A stretch of DNA of 64,000 nucleotides, taken from positions 4,588,001 to 4,652,000 of the forward strand of contig CP124680.1 in NCBI GenBank assembly GCA_029961745.1. Direction: 5' to 3'. The DNA comes from Nocardioides sp. L-11A (GTDB lineage: Bacteria > Actinomycetota > Actinomycetes > Propionibacteriales > Nocardioidaceae). Both the position numbers and the translations under genes were made by a program. Every line of letters begins with the position of its first letter. The first letter of the stretch is position 1. Of the stretch, positions 15,919-24,822 are shown one piece after another. The notes beneath the pieces were generated by a model that saw nothing but the letters and a program-made list of their open reading frames with translations, ran no database searches and was not told where the DNA came from.

Positions 15919-17571
15919 TCAGTGGTCGGAGGTGCGCCACGCCGGGCTCCGGCCGGCCGCCGCGCGCCAGGTCCGGATGCCGCCGTCCAGGTTGCGGACG
16001 TCGATGCCGTGCTGGGCCAGGATGCGGGCGGCGACATGCCCGCGCTGACCGACCGCGCAGTAGACGACCACGCTCGGTCCGAGCTCCGCGATCCGGGCGC
16101 GCAGCTCGTCCAGCGGAATGTTCAGCGCGCCCGCAACGGCATCCTGCGCGAACTCGCCGGCCGTGCGTACGTCGACGAGCCGCGCTCCCCCGGCCACCGC
16201 CTCGTCGAGCTCGTGCCACTGCACGGTCCGGCTCCGGCCGTCGCGGAGGTTCTCGGCCATGTACCCCAGCATGTTGACCGGGTCCTTGGCCGATCCGAAC
16301 TGCGGGGCGTAGGCGAGCTCGAGGTTCGCGAGGTCGCTGGCCCTGAGACCCGCCGCCATGGCGGTCGCGATCACGTCGATCCGCTTGTCGACACCGGTGC
16401 CCCCGACCGCCTGGGCACCGAGGATCGCGTCGTCGGCCGCGTCGACCACGAGCTTGAGGGACATCTGCTCGGCGCCCGGGTAGTAGCCGGCGTGATCGAG
16501 GGGGTGGGAGTGCAGCACCCGGACGTCGATCCCGCGCAGCCGGCAGGTCCGCTCGCTGTCTCCGGTCATCGCCACGACCGTGCCGAGCACCTCCACGATC
16601 GCGGTGCCGCGCGTCAGCCGCGCCGTCGAGGCGTGACCGCTGAGCACGTCGGCGACCCGCCGCCCCTGGAGGTTCGCGGTGTTCGCCAGGGGGACGTCGC
16701 GCATGCCCCGCGGCGAGCGCTTCGCGACCGCGTCACCGACCGCGTACACACCGGGCACGCTGGTGCGCTGATGGTCGTCGACATAGATCGCCCCGGTGTC
16801 GGACACCTCGGCGCCCGCGGCGACCGCGAGCCTGCTCTCCGGGCGCACACCCGCGGCGAGGACGACCAGGTCGGCCGGCACGCTCGCGCCGTCCGCCAGG
16901 ACCACCGTGTCCGACCGGACGCCCACGACGCGCGCACCGGTGACCACGGCGACGCCCGCCGCGCGCAGCGCGGACTCCACCACGGCCGCCAGCTCGACGT
17001 CGACCGGACCGAGCACCTGCGGCGCGGCCTCGAGGACCGTGACCGCGAGCCCCCGCCGGACCAGGTTCTCGGCCATCTCCAGGCCGATGAAGCCGGCGCC
17101 GATCACGGCGGCGGTCGCCGCCCCCTCGTCGATGGCCCGCATCATGCGGCCGACGTCGTCGAGGTCGCGGCAGGCCAGGGCACGGTCGATCCCGGGGACC
17201 GCCGGCCGGACCGGCGCGGCCCCGGTGCTCAGCACCAGGTCGTCGTACGCGAGCTCGAAGGCGGCATCGGCGGCCAGGTCACGGACGGTGACCACCTTGC
17301 GGACCGGGTCGACCGCCGTCACCTCGTGCCGGGTCCGCACATCGAGTCCGAACCGCGCCCCCAGGGACCGGGGGGTCTGCAGGAGGACCGATCCCTCCTC
17401 CGCGATGACGCCGCCCACCAGGTACGGCAGGCCGCAGTTGGCGTAGGAGACGTGCGGCCCTCGCTCCAACACCACGATGTCGTCGGTCTCGTTCAGGCGA
17501 CGGAGCCGAGTGGCCGCGGACATACCGCCCGCCACTCCCCCGACGATCACCGTGCGTCGCGCGTTGGTCAT
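15919..17571 (-). CDS. CoA-disulfide reductase fused to a rhodanese domain
   Basis: 550 residues. The FAD/NAD(P)H disulfide-oxidoreductase part starts with RTVIVGGVAGGMSAATRLRR and has the single active cysteine in VSYANCGLPYL, the hallmark of the CoA-disulfide/persulfide reductase group. A C-terminal rhodanese domain has VVVYCAVGQRGHVAARIL with its catalytic Cys. Fusion proteins of this kind (CoADR-RHD) reduce CoA disulfide, CoA persulfide or polysulfide. The start at ATG 17571 is supported by a TACGAT -10 six bases upstream (leaderless). It is the first gene of the third IclR-box unit and ties the regulon to sulfur chemistry. Confidence 0.88.
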   Translation of the reverse strand: MTNARRTVIVGGVAGGMSAATRLRRLNETDDIVVLERGPHVSYANCGLPYLVGGVIAEEGSVLLQTPRSLGARFGLDVRTRHEVTAVDPVRKVVTVRDLAADAAFELAYDDLVLSTGAAPVRPAVPGIDRALACRDLDDVGRMMRAIDEGAATAAVIGAGFIGLEMAENLVRRGLAVTVLEAAPQVLGPVDVELAAVVESALRAAGVAVVTGARVVGVRSDTVVLADGASVPADLVVLAAGVRPESRLAVAAGAEVSDTGAIYVDDHQRTSVPGVYAVGDAVAKRSPRGMRDVPLANTANLQGRRVADVLSGHASTARLTRGTAIVEVLGTVVAMTGDSERTCRLRGIDVRVLHSHPLDHAGYYPGAEQMSLKLVVDAADDAILGAQAVGGTGVDKRIDVIATAMAAGLRASDLANLELAYAPQFGSAKDPVNMLGYMAENLRDGRSRTVQWHELDEAVAGGARLVDVRTAGEFAQDAVAGALNIPLDELRARIAELGPSVVVYCAVGQRGHVAARILAQHGIDVRNLDGGIRTWRAAAGRSPAWRTSDH

Positions 17572-17577
17572 CCCGGC

Positions 17578-17583
17578 ATCGTA
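17578..17583 (-). promoter_or_regulatory. -10 element, leaderless promoter of the CoA-disulfide reductase gene
   Basis: TACGAT on the minus strand, exactly six bases before ATG 17571. The IclR-type box at 17592-17606 covers the spacer/-35 side of this promoter, which fits repression. Confidence 0.65.
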
Positions 17584-17589
17584 GAGGAA

Positions 17590-17608
17590 TGTGGAAAGTC
17601 TTTCCACA
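17590..17608. promoter_or_regulatory. IclR-type operator, box 4 (19-base perfect dyad)
   Basis: TGTGGAAAGTCTTTCCACA has perfect 8-base arms around a 3-base centre; the core box is 17592-17606. It is the best of the four copies and lies immediately upstream of the -10 hexamer. Confidence 0.85.
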
Positions 17609-17706
17609 AATTGCGATGAGGTTGTCGGGCCGCAGAGAGTATGCGGGCGGCCGTTCCGGGCACCGATCGGCGGACGTGGGGACGAGCGGGACGTGAGGGT
17701 GGTGGC

Positions 17707-19599
17707 GTGGCGGAGCGGCCGACCGTGCTGATCGTGGACGACTCACCGGAGCTGCGCACGCTCGTCGGCGCGCGACTGCGGCAGTCGGGCCTGTTCGCGG
17801 TGGTGGCCGAGGGCGGCGACGGCGGTGAGGCGCTGATGCTGGCCCACGAGCACCAGCCGACCCTGGTGCTGCTCGACACCTCGATGCCGGTGCTGGACGG
17901 TCTCGAGTGTCTGCCCCTCGTCCTGGCCGTCTCCCCGGAGAGCAAGGTGGTGATGTACACCGGATTCCGGGCCGCGGGACTCGCCGACCGCGCACGCGAG
18001 CTGGGCGCGGTGGACTTCGTCGAGAAGTCACTGCCCCTCGACACCCTGGTGGAGCGGCTGTGGCAGCACGCCTCCGCCCCGGCGCCGGGAGCCACCCGGC
18101 CACCCGGCCGCCCGCTCCGGCTGGCCCAGGGCGACGACCCGGCTGCCCGGGACCAGCGGGTGCTCGACGAACACCTCGAGCGCTACCGCGAGGTGTTCGA
18201 CCAAGCCACCATCGGGATGGCGACGATGACGCTCAACGGCAGCATGGTCCGGGCCAACCGGGCGCTCGTGGAGATGGTCGGGCGTCCGGCGGGCGACCTG
18301 ATCGGCCTCGACTACGGCGTGCTGACCCGTCAGCACGGCGACCAGCTCGACGACGCGTTGGCACGGATCACCGAGCACGGCGAGGAGCTCGTCGCGTTCG
18401 AGCACCCCCTCGAGAGCGACCCGCCGACCCGGACGGTGCGGGTGACCCTCACCCCCGTCCGGGACTCGCGGGGTGATCCGCTCTACGTCTTCGCCCAGGT
18501 CCGGGACGTGACCACCGAGCTGGCCCTGCGACGCAGCGAGGAGATCTTCCGGCTGCTGGTGACGGCGGTCAAGGACTACGCCATCTTCATGCTCGACGTC
18601 CACGGCAGGGTCGCGAGCTGGAACGCCGGGGCGGCCCACATCAAGGGCTACACCGCCGAGGAGATCTCCGGACAGCACTTCCGGGTGTTCTATCCGCCGG
18701 AGGAACAGGCCTCCGGCCACCCCGAGCGGAACCTCGCGATGGCGCTGCGCGACGGTGTCCACGCGGAGGAGGGCTGGCGGGTACGCCGCGACGGGAGCAC
18801 CTTCTGGGCGCGCGTCGTCATCACCGCCGTGTACGACGACGAGGGCCGGCACGTCGGCTTCGCGAAGGTGACCCGCGACCAGACCGAGCAGCGTGCGCAC
18901 GAGGAGGAGCGCCGGCGGGCCCTGGAGCAGCAGGCCCACCTGCTGGCCGTGACCGCTCACGAGCTGCGGACGCCGGCCGCGGTGATCGAGGGGGCGGTGG
19001 GCATGCTGCGCGAGGACGCGCGCCTCGATCCCGGCGAGCGCCGCCAGGTCCTCGAGGCCATGGCGTCGAGCGCCCAGCGCCTCCAGCGGCTCCTCACCGA
19101 TCTCGGCACCGCGTCGGACGTCCAGGCAGACGCCCTCGCGCTCGAACTGGAGGCCGTGTCACTTCGCCGTGTCCTGCTGTCGGCGACCGACCGTCTCCAC
19201 GCGGCGCACGCCGACGCCCGGGTGCGGGTGCACGTCGACAGCGACGTCGAGCTGATCGCCGATCCCGCCCGGCTCGGCCAGGCGCTGGACAACCTCCTCG
19301 AGAACGCCGTGCGCCACGGCCGGCCGCCCGTGGTCGTCTCCGGCGAGCGGACCGCCGACGGCGTGCGCATCGTCGTCAGCGACGCGGGGCCGGGTGTCCT
19401 GCAGCGCCTGGGCGAGCGCGTCTTCGAGCGCTTCGTACACGCCGGCCCGGCCGCCGGCAGCGGTCTCGGTCTCTATCTCGTGCGCGAGATCGCCCGGCTC
19501 CACGGGGGCGAGGCGCGCTATGCCACCGAGGGTCCCGGTCGCCCCGCCTTCGTCCTCGACCTGCCGGCCCGGCCCCAGGTCCCCCGCACGGAGGTGTGA
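17707..19599 (+). CDS. REC-PAS-PAS sensor histidine kinase
   Basis: 630 residues from GTG 17707 (VAERPTVLIVDDSPELRTL). Residues 5-118 form a receiver domain with D11/D12 and phospho-acceptor D57 (LLDTSMP). Two PAS domains follow (FDQATIGMATMTLNGSMVRAN and KDYAIFMLDVHGRVASWN), then a HisKA helix with VTAHELRTP and a HATPase with NLLENAVRHG and GSGLGLYLVREIA. There are no membrane segments, so it is cytosolic. The receiver at the N-terminus, instead of the C-terminus, suggests it takes phosphate or a signal from another kinase. No partner regulator lies nearby. The frame opens 22 codons earlier, but that part looks non-coding. Confidence 0.85.
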   Translation: MAERPTVLIVDDSPELRTLVGARLRQSGLFAVVAEGGDGGEALMLAHEHQPTLVLLDTSMPVLDGLECLPLVLAVSPESKVVMYTGFRAAGLADRARELGAVDFVEKSLPLDTLVERLWQHASAPAPGATRPPGRPLRLAQGDDPAARDQRVLDEHLERYREVFDQATIGMATMTLNGSMVRANRALVEMVGRPAGDLIGLDYGVLTRQHGDQLDDALARITEHGEELVAFEHPLESDPPTRTVRVTLTPVRDSRGDPLYVFAQVRDVTTELALRRSEEIFRLLVTAVKDYAIFMLDVHGRVASWNAGAAHIKGYTAEEISGQHFRVFYPPEEQASGHPERNLAMALRDGVHAEEGWRVRRDGSTFWARVVITAVYDDEGRHVGFAKVTRDQTEQRAHEEERRRALEQQAHLLAVTAHELRTPAAVIEGAVGMLREDARLDPGERRQVLEAMASSAQRLQRLLTDLGTASDVQADALALELEAVSLRRVLLSATDRLHAAHADARVRVHVDSDVELIADPARLGQALDNLLENAVRHGRPPVVVSGERTADGVRIVVSDAGPGVLQRLGERVFERFVHAGPAAGSGLGLYLVREIARLHGGEARYATEGPGRPAFVLDLPARPQVPRTEV

Positions 19600-19630
19600 G
19601 CGCGGGACCTGGTGCGGGCCGAAACGTCGA

Positions 19631-19702
19631 GGTGGAGGCGGGAACCTGTCTCCGGATGGGACACCGGAGGCGAGGGGGATCGGTCGGGTTCCCGCCTCCA
19701 CC
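19631..19702. terminator. nested two-tier hairpin between convergent genes
   Basis: Outer arms GGTGGAGGCGGGAACC (19631-19646) and GGTTCCCGCCTCCACC (19687-19702) are perfectly complementary over 16 bases. Inside the 40-base loop is a second stem, CTCCGG (19650-19655) with CCGGAG (19664-19669). It lies between the histidine kinase stop and the surface-protein stop, so it probably ends transcription from both sides. Confidence 0.65.
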
Positions 19703-19726
19703 GGTCTGGTCAGCGGACGCTGTCGC

Positions 19727-22700
19727 TCACGCGCCCTCCTGAGGCCTGCGCCGGTTGGCGAGGACGAGGGCGCCGCCGATCCCGAGAAGGGCGAGCGCGG
19801 CGATGAGAGCGGCCAGGCCGACGGTCGCGCCGGTGTCGGGCAGCAGCCCGCCGCCGTCCCCGGCATCGCCCGCACCCACCGTGCCGCCCTTCTCGCCCTT
19901 CTCGCCACCGACGTCACCCTGGTTCTTCACGATCACGCCCGCGTCCCAGGTCGGGTCGATGCCCTGCGTGGCCTGGACCTGCGTGTAGCCGTAGGACGTG
20001 GTGAGCGCCGGGTTGGTGTCGTCGAGGACGAAGGTCCGGGTCAGGCCGGTCGACCGGTTGGCGTCGGAGTCCGCCGCGTCGTCGGAGCCGGCGTCGCTCC
20101 TGGTGAACTTGTACGTCTTCTGCTGCTTCTTCGTCAGCGTGAAGCGCACCTGGTAGGTGCCGGCCGGCAGATTGTCGAACAGGTAGCGGCCCTCGGCGTC
20201 GGTCGTGGTGGTGCCGACGACCCTGCCGTCCTGGATCAGCTCGACCGTGACACCGGCCAGGGGCTTCTCCTTGGCGTCCTGCACGCCGTCCTTGTCCTTG
20301 TCGATCCACACGACGTCACCGACGGCGTAGGACCGCTTGACGAAGCCGAAGTCGAGCGTCGGATCCCGGTCCCCGTCCTCGTGCAGGTCGCCGGGCGCGG
20401 TCGACGTCTCCCAGGTGGAGGAGTCGCCGGCCCGGTCGCCCTGCGCGGGCTTCGTCGGCACGTACGGCGCGAGCGCCGCCGCCGAGGCCTCCCGGTCGAT
20501 GCGGACCGTGTAGATCTGGTTCCCCGTGAGGGCAGGCAGATCGTCGAAGGTGTACTCGCCCTTCGGACCTGTCGTCGTCGGACCGACCGGGTCGCCGAAG
20601 ACGTCGGTCACGGGCCGGCCGTCGGGGCCGACCAGGGTCAGCACCACGCCCGGGATGCCCTGCTCGTCCGGGTCCTGGCGGCCGTCGCGGTCGCTGTCGA
20701 CCCACACGTAGTCGCCCACGGAGACGGACCGCACCGGCTCGACGGTGGCAGAGGTGTCGCCGATCCGGTTGACGACCGGCGCCGAGGCGTCGGTGATCCG
20801 CACCGCGACATAGGCGGCGATCCGGCCACCGGCGTCCAGGGTGGTGCCGGCCCGCTGCCGGAGCGTGACGGTGCCGGAGGCGGCGTCGTACGACGCGCTC
20901 AGGTTGCCGCCGATGTCCACCGGGCCGGGCGTCGGAGCGCTGGCGGTCGGGGCGCCGCTCTCGGTCACGAAGCCGAGGAACTCGGTCGCGGCGGGGAGCA
21001 CATCGTCGACCGGGACGATGACGACGTCGTCGTAGCTGCCGTGCGGGATGAACTCGATCCGGTAGACGTAGGTGTCCTGCACCAGGGCGCCGGAGCCGTC
21101 CAGGTGGGCCTTCAGGGACTCGACCCACTCCTCGTGCTCACGGTCGTAGACCCGCTTGCGGACCTCGGCCTCGTCGCCGTACGACGTGGCCTCCGACTCG
21201 TCGTCGTCCCAGTAGTCGGGATCGCCGTCGGCGCCGAACAGGGTGGCCTTGTTGGTGATCGACCTGGTCTCCTTGCCGTCGAACGGCACGGTGGTCAGCG
21301 GCAGCGTGACCGTGTAGGCCTTGTCGACGCCGCGCGCGTCCACGACCGCCTTGCCCGCGGCGCTCAGCTCGATGACGAGGTTGCCGTCGGGGTCGCGGCT
21401 GAGGGCGAAGTGGGCCGCGGTGAGTGCCTGCCCGTCGTAGCTGCCGGCGATGCCCGCCACCGACGCCAGGTCTGCGATGTCGAAGATGGCGGGGTCGACG
21501 TAGTCGACGATCCGGCTGGTGCGGACGTCGACGCCCTTGCCCGCCGCGACGGAGAACGTGTAGTCGACGGTGACCGTGTCACCGGGGTCGACCTCGGTCT
21601 CGCGGGCGGTACCGGACTTGGTGAAGACACTGGAGTCCTTGATGCCGTCCTCGTCGTCGGGGAGCACGACGACGGTCACGTCCCGGGTCGCCCGGTAGGG
21701 GTTGCCGTCGCGGTAGTGGAAGTCGGCGTGGTTGCGCAGCCGGTACGGCGTCGCGTCCTCGACCGTCGTGCTGCCGGTCTGGTCCAGGCCGGTCACCGTG
21801 TTCAGCTGGGCCAGCACCTCGATGGTGGCGTTGGTGGTGTTGTCCTTGCCCACGTTGACCAGCAGCCGCTGGCCGTCGACGCAGTACCGGCCGACGAACG
21901 CGTCGCCCGCGAACGCCGCGGGGTCGACCGGGCAGGTCGCCGCCGGCGAGAGCGCGATGCCCTGGGCCGTGACGAAGTCGGGGGCCGAGGTGCGCCAGGA
22001 CGCCTGGTGGGGCAGCACGTCGCTGATGACGACGTTGCGGTCCAGGGTGAAGTTCGGTCCGCCGCTCCACTGGCGCAGGTCGGCGCGCAGCGTGTAGGTG
22101 ATCTCGGCCGGCGGGACCAGGGCGCCCTGCTCGTCGGTCTCGACGTTGCGGCTGCTCCAGTCGGAGGTCTTGCCGAAGGCCTGGCCGACGTTGACGCCGG
22201 GCACGGTGCCGCGCAGCCGCACCGAGGCCGTCCGGTCGACGGTGCCGAAGCTGGCGGTGTTGACCAGGCTGGTCTCGAAGTTGCCGGTGCCGCCGGCCAG
22301 GGCGTCGTACTTCGCCTGCAGGGCCGCCTCGAGCGCGGCGATGTCGGTGACCCGAGCCCGGTAGGTGATGGCGAGGCGCGAGGGGCCGGGGACGTCGACC
22401 GTGCCGGTGAAGGAGGAGCCGGTCACGGTCGGGGCGAAGGCGAACGGGGACGTCGTGCGGTTGAGGCCGTCGGCATCCCAGCTGGTGAGCTGGCCGGCGA
22501 AGGAGCCGGGGACGTAGCCCAGCCCGGCGGGCAGCTGGTCGGCGATCGTGAAGCCGGCCCGCGCCTCGGGCGAGTCCAGCCGCAGGGTGTAGGTCAGGTC
22601 CTGGTCGGCGATCGCGGGCTTGAGCACCACGTTCCCGTCCACGACGGTGACGAAGCCGTCCAGGTTGCTCGGGCTGACGCTCTTGCCGAAGACCTCCGAG

Positions 22701-23236
22701 ACGTCGGCGAACTGGTCGCCGCCGTTGCGGATGACGACCTGGACCGAGGACGGCTCGCCGTCGATGCGCCAGGTGATCGGCTCCTTGGTGCTGCTGTCGA
22801 CGTCGTTGACCCGGAAGCTCAGGTCGAACACACCCTGGTTGACGTCACTCGGCCACGGGTCGCGGAAGGTGATCGCGACCTGGTTGCCGTTCTTGGTGAC
22901 CGACTGGATGGCGGAGTTCGCCGTCGGGACGCCGGTCAGGGTCACGTTCGCCCCGAGGTCGAACACGACGGTCGATCCCGGCGTCACGTCGGTGTTGTAC
23001 TGGACCCGGAGCGTGAGGGTGTCACCCTCGTCGACCACGGACGTCCCGTCATGGGTCTGGCCGTTGAGCAGGATGCTCGACGTGATGCCGACGGTGGCCC
23101 GGGCAGGCTGCGCCAGCCCGACGGCGGCGGCGACCGCGAGAACCAGGGCGAGGCCGAGGGCACCGACGACACGCAGCCGTTGCGGTGGTGACGGACGTGC
23201 AGCGGCATGCTGGATAGACAAGGGTTCCCTCCCCAT
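19727..23236 (-). CDS. sortase-anchored surface protein with SdrD-like B repeats
   Basis: 1169 residues. An N-terminal export signal (LRVVGALGLALVLAVAAAVGLAQPARA) is followed by long beta-rich fimbrial/isopeptide-type repeats. Two SdrD B-like domains come near the C-terminus (VGDYVWVDSDRDGRQDPDEQGIPGV and VGDVVWIDKDKDGVQDAKEKPLAGV). The end has the sorting signal LPDTG at about residue 1132, a hydrophobic stretch and ANRRRPQEGA. It should be covalently attached to peptidoglycan by a sortase and act as an adhesin or structural surface protein. Start is uncertain: ATG 23236, or TTG 23221, which has GGGAGGGA just ahead. No sortase gene is in the window. Confidence 0.85.
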   Translation of the reverse strand: MGREPLSIQHAAARPSPPQRLRVVGALGLALVLAVAAAVGLAQPARATVGITSSILLNGQTHDGTSVVDEGDTLTLRVQYNTDVTPGSTVVFDLGANVTLTGVPTANSAIQSVTKNGNQVAITFRDPWPSDVNQGVFDLSFRVNDVDSSTKEPITWRIDGEPSSVQVVIRNGGDQFADVSEVFGKSVSPSNLDGFVTVVDGNVVLKPAIADQDLTYTLRLDSPEARAGFTIADQLPAGLGYVPGSFAGQLTSWDADGLNRTTSPFAFAPTVTGSSFTGTVDVPGPSRLAITYRARVTDIAALEAALQAKYDALAGGTGNFETSLVNTASFGTVDRTASVRLRGTVPGVNVGQAFGKTSDWSSRNVETDEQGALVPPAEITYTLRADLRQWSGGPNFTLDRNVVISDVLPHQASWRTSAPDFVTAQGIALSPAATCPVDPAAFAGDAFVGRYCVDGQRLLVNVGKDNTTNATIEVLAQLNTVTGLDQTGSTTVEDATPYRLRNHADFHYRDGNPYRATRDVTVVVLPDDEDGIKDSSVFTKSGTARETEVDPGDTVTVDYTFSVAAGKGVDVRTSRIVDYVDPAIFDIADLASVAGIAGSYDGQALTAAHFALSRDPDGNLVIELSAAGKAVVDARGVDKAYTVTLPLTTVPFDGKETRSITNKATLFGADGDPDYWDDDESEATSYGDEAEVRKRVYDREHEEWVESLKAHLDGSGALVQDTYVYRIEFIPHGSYDDVVIVPVDDVLPAATEFLGFVTESGAPTASAPTPGPVDIGGNLSASYDAASGTVTLRQRAGTTLDAGGRIAAYVAVRITDASAPVVNRIGDTSATVEPVRSVSVGDYVWVDSDRDGRQDPDEQGIPGVVLTLVGPDGRPVTDVFGDPVGPTTTGPKGEYTFDDLPALTGNQIYTVRIDREASAAALAPYVPTKPAQGDRAGDSSTWETSTAPGDLHEDGDRDPTLDFGFVKRSYAVGDVVWIDKDKDGVQDAKEKPLAGVTVELIQDGRVVGTTTTDAEGRYLFDNLPAGTYQVRFTLTKKQQKTYKFTRSDAGSDDAADSDANRSTGLTRTFVLDDTNPALTTSYGYTQVQATQGIDPTWDAGVIVKNQGDVGGEKGEKGGTVGAGDAGDGGGLLPDTGATVGLAALIAALALLGIGGALVLANRRRPQEGA

Positions 23237-23474
23237 TGGTTGGACGCCGTCGACTCCGGCAGGCGCACACGGGCTCGAGGGGACTCCCCACCGCGGCCGC
23301 CGGACAGGCGACGAGCGCGACGCAAGGCATCGCGCCTCCAGTCTGAGGCACCCGAGGGGCGCGATCGGCCACCGAGCCGGGACTTCATCCCCCGGCCGCG
23401 AAGGTTGGTCCCAGGACTAGTCCCGGATGGGCCGGCCGGGGGCCGGCGACGCGATCGCCTCCGGGAGGGGCCCC

Positions 23475-23480
23475 TAGGAT
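23475..23480 (+). promoter_or_regulatory. -10 element of leaderless gene at 23487
   Basis: TAGGAT followed by exactly six bases (ACGGCC) and the GTG start. No ribosome site is present, as expected for a leaderless transcript. Confidence 0.7.
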
Positions 23481-23486
23481 ACGGCC

Positions 23487-24347
23487 GTGGGCAGCGCCTT
23501 CAGCACGGCTTTCAGCGACGCACTCGCGACGCATTCGATGAGTCTCAGTGCCCTGCACCGCGCGCTGTCCGCACGGGGCATCAGGGTGAGCCTGACGACG
23601 CTGAGCTACTGGCGCTCGGGCCAGCGTGAGCCCGAGCACGAGCCGTCCCTGCGCGCGGTCGCCGCCATCGAGGAGATCCTCGCCCTTCCTCCCGGGGAGA
23701 TGGAGTCGCTCATCGAGCGCCGCCGCGGCCGGCTCGCCCCAGGCCTGCTCGCCGACCTGAGCGAGGACCACGAGCGGATCCGAGCGCTGCTCGCCGAGCT
23801 CGGCTTCGACTCCCCGTCGGACCGGTTGATCGACAGGGAGGTGACGCTGAAGTACGAGGTCGGTCCGGACCGGTCGCCGGCCCGGCTGACCTACACCATG
23901 GTCGTGGAGGCGAACCAGGCCGAGGCCCACCGGCGGGCGTTCATCCTCCGCGTGCGGCCGGGTGCGGAGACGCCGGCGATCAGGCCGCTGATCGGCTTCG
24001 AGCTGGGCGAGACGATCCACGACCGGGCGCACGGCATCGTCGTCGGCGAGATGCTCCTGGACCGGCCGCTGCTCCCGGGAGAGACCGCCCTGCTCGAGCA
24101 GGAGGTCGTGTACCGGACCCCCGATCCCGACGACAACCACTACTTCTACTGGGCGGTGCGCCGGATGACCTCCGTGACCCTGTGGATCCGGTTCGACCCG
24201 AGCGAGCTGCCGGCACGGTGCGAGTTCTACACGATCCTCGACGGGGACGAGCAGGTCCTCGCGCTGGACGCCTTCGGGCCGAGCGTGAGCCGGACGGTCA
24301 ACGGCTTCGGCCCCGGAACGCTCGGTATCCGCTGGCACTGGGAGTGA
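23487..24347 (+). CDS. XRE-like helix-turn-helix protein, unknown function
   Basis: 286 residues. The N-terminal ~75 residues look like an XRE-type DNA-binding domain (MSLSALHRALSARGIRVSLTTLSYWRSGQREPE; SLRAVAAIEEILALPPGEM). The remaining ~200 residues are beta-rich, with DRLIDREVTLKYEVGPDRSPARLTYTMVVEANQ, and match no family I can name. GTG 23487 is supported by the TAGGAT -10 six bases upstream. It is divergent from the surface-protein gene across a 250-base interval, which makes it a candidate regulator of that gene, but this is only positional. Confidence 0.65.
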   Translation: MGSAFSTAFSDALATHSMSLSALHRALSARGIRVSLTTLSYWRSGQREPEHEPSLRAVAAIEEILALPPGEMESLIERRRGRLAPGLLADLSEDHERIRALLAELGFDSPSDRLIDREVTLKYEVGPDRSPARLTYTMVVEANQAEAHRRAFILRVRPGAETPAIRPLIGFELGETIHDRAHGIVVGEMLLDRPLLPGETALLEQEVVYRTPDPDDNHYFYWAVRRMTSVTLWIRFDPSELPARCEFYTILDGDEQVLALDAFGPSVSRTVNGFGPGTLGIRWHWE

Positions 24348-24370
24348 TCGCGGGCTCCTCGCGATGGGGT

Positions 24371-24393
24371 CACAGTTGCCCTGGGCGACTGTG
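24371..24393. promoter_or_regulatory. 23-base dyad upstream of the LuxR-type operon
   Basis: Left arm CACAGTTGCCC, centre T, right arm GGGCGACTGTG; only one position fails to pair. It lies 24 bases after the HTH gene stop and about 115 bases before the next start, with a TAGGGT hexamer at 24406. It could be an operator or a short terminator stem. Confidence 0.5.
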
Positions 24394-24510
24394 AAGGCCG
24401 GTCACTAGGGTCGTGGGCGAGGGCAGGACGCGGCTCGGGAGCGCAGCCAGGGACCGGGGAGGGACTCCGGACGCTGTGGCGTCGAGTGGGGCGCGCAAGG
24501 GGGAACCATC

Positions 24511-24822
24511 ATGACCGGCATCGTCGAGCCGACCTCACCCCGGGCCAGTGGTCGGCGCCAGCGCGTACCGCACCTGGACGCCTACGGGAGCGCGACCCGC
24601 GCGCTGCGCCGGGCCCATCAGCAGGCCACCCAGGGCACCGAGCGGATCACGCGGCAGATCGCGGCCGGCGTCGTACCCGACGGGGAGGAGCTCGCACGGT
24701 ACCGGCGACTCAGCGCCGCGCTCCGGTACGCCGAGGCGGTCTGGCTGGTCGAGGCTGACCTGCTGGTGGCCGCCGCGGGCCTGGAGGCCACCGCGGCCCG
24801 GCGATCCGGGGCGGGAGCGTGA
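24511..24822 (+). CDS. small hypothetical protein coupled to the LuxR-type regulator
   Basis: 103 residues, alpha-helical and rich in Ala/Arg (YGSATRALRRAHQQATQGTERITRQIAAG; EAVWLVEADLLVAAAGLEATAARR). The ATG has an AAGGGGGAA ribosome site. Its TGA overlaps the GTG of the following regulator (GTGA), so the two are translationally coupled. I do not recognise a family; the coupling suggests it works with, or tunes, the regulator. Confidence 0.65.
   Translation: MTGIVEPTSPRASGRRQRVPHLDAYGSATRALRRAHQQATQGTERITRQIAAGVVPDGEELARYRRLSAALRYAEAVWLVEADLLVAAAGLEATAARRSGAGA

Noticed and set aside
19394..23191. 1265-codon plus-strand frame opposite the surface protein
   Set aside because: No domains and a Val/Gly/Arg-rich composition; the minus strand has signal peptide, SdrD repeats and LPDTG.
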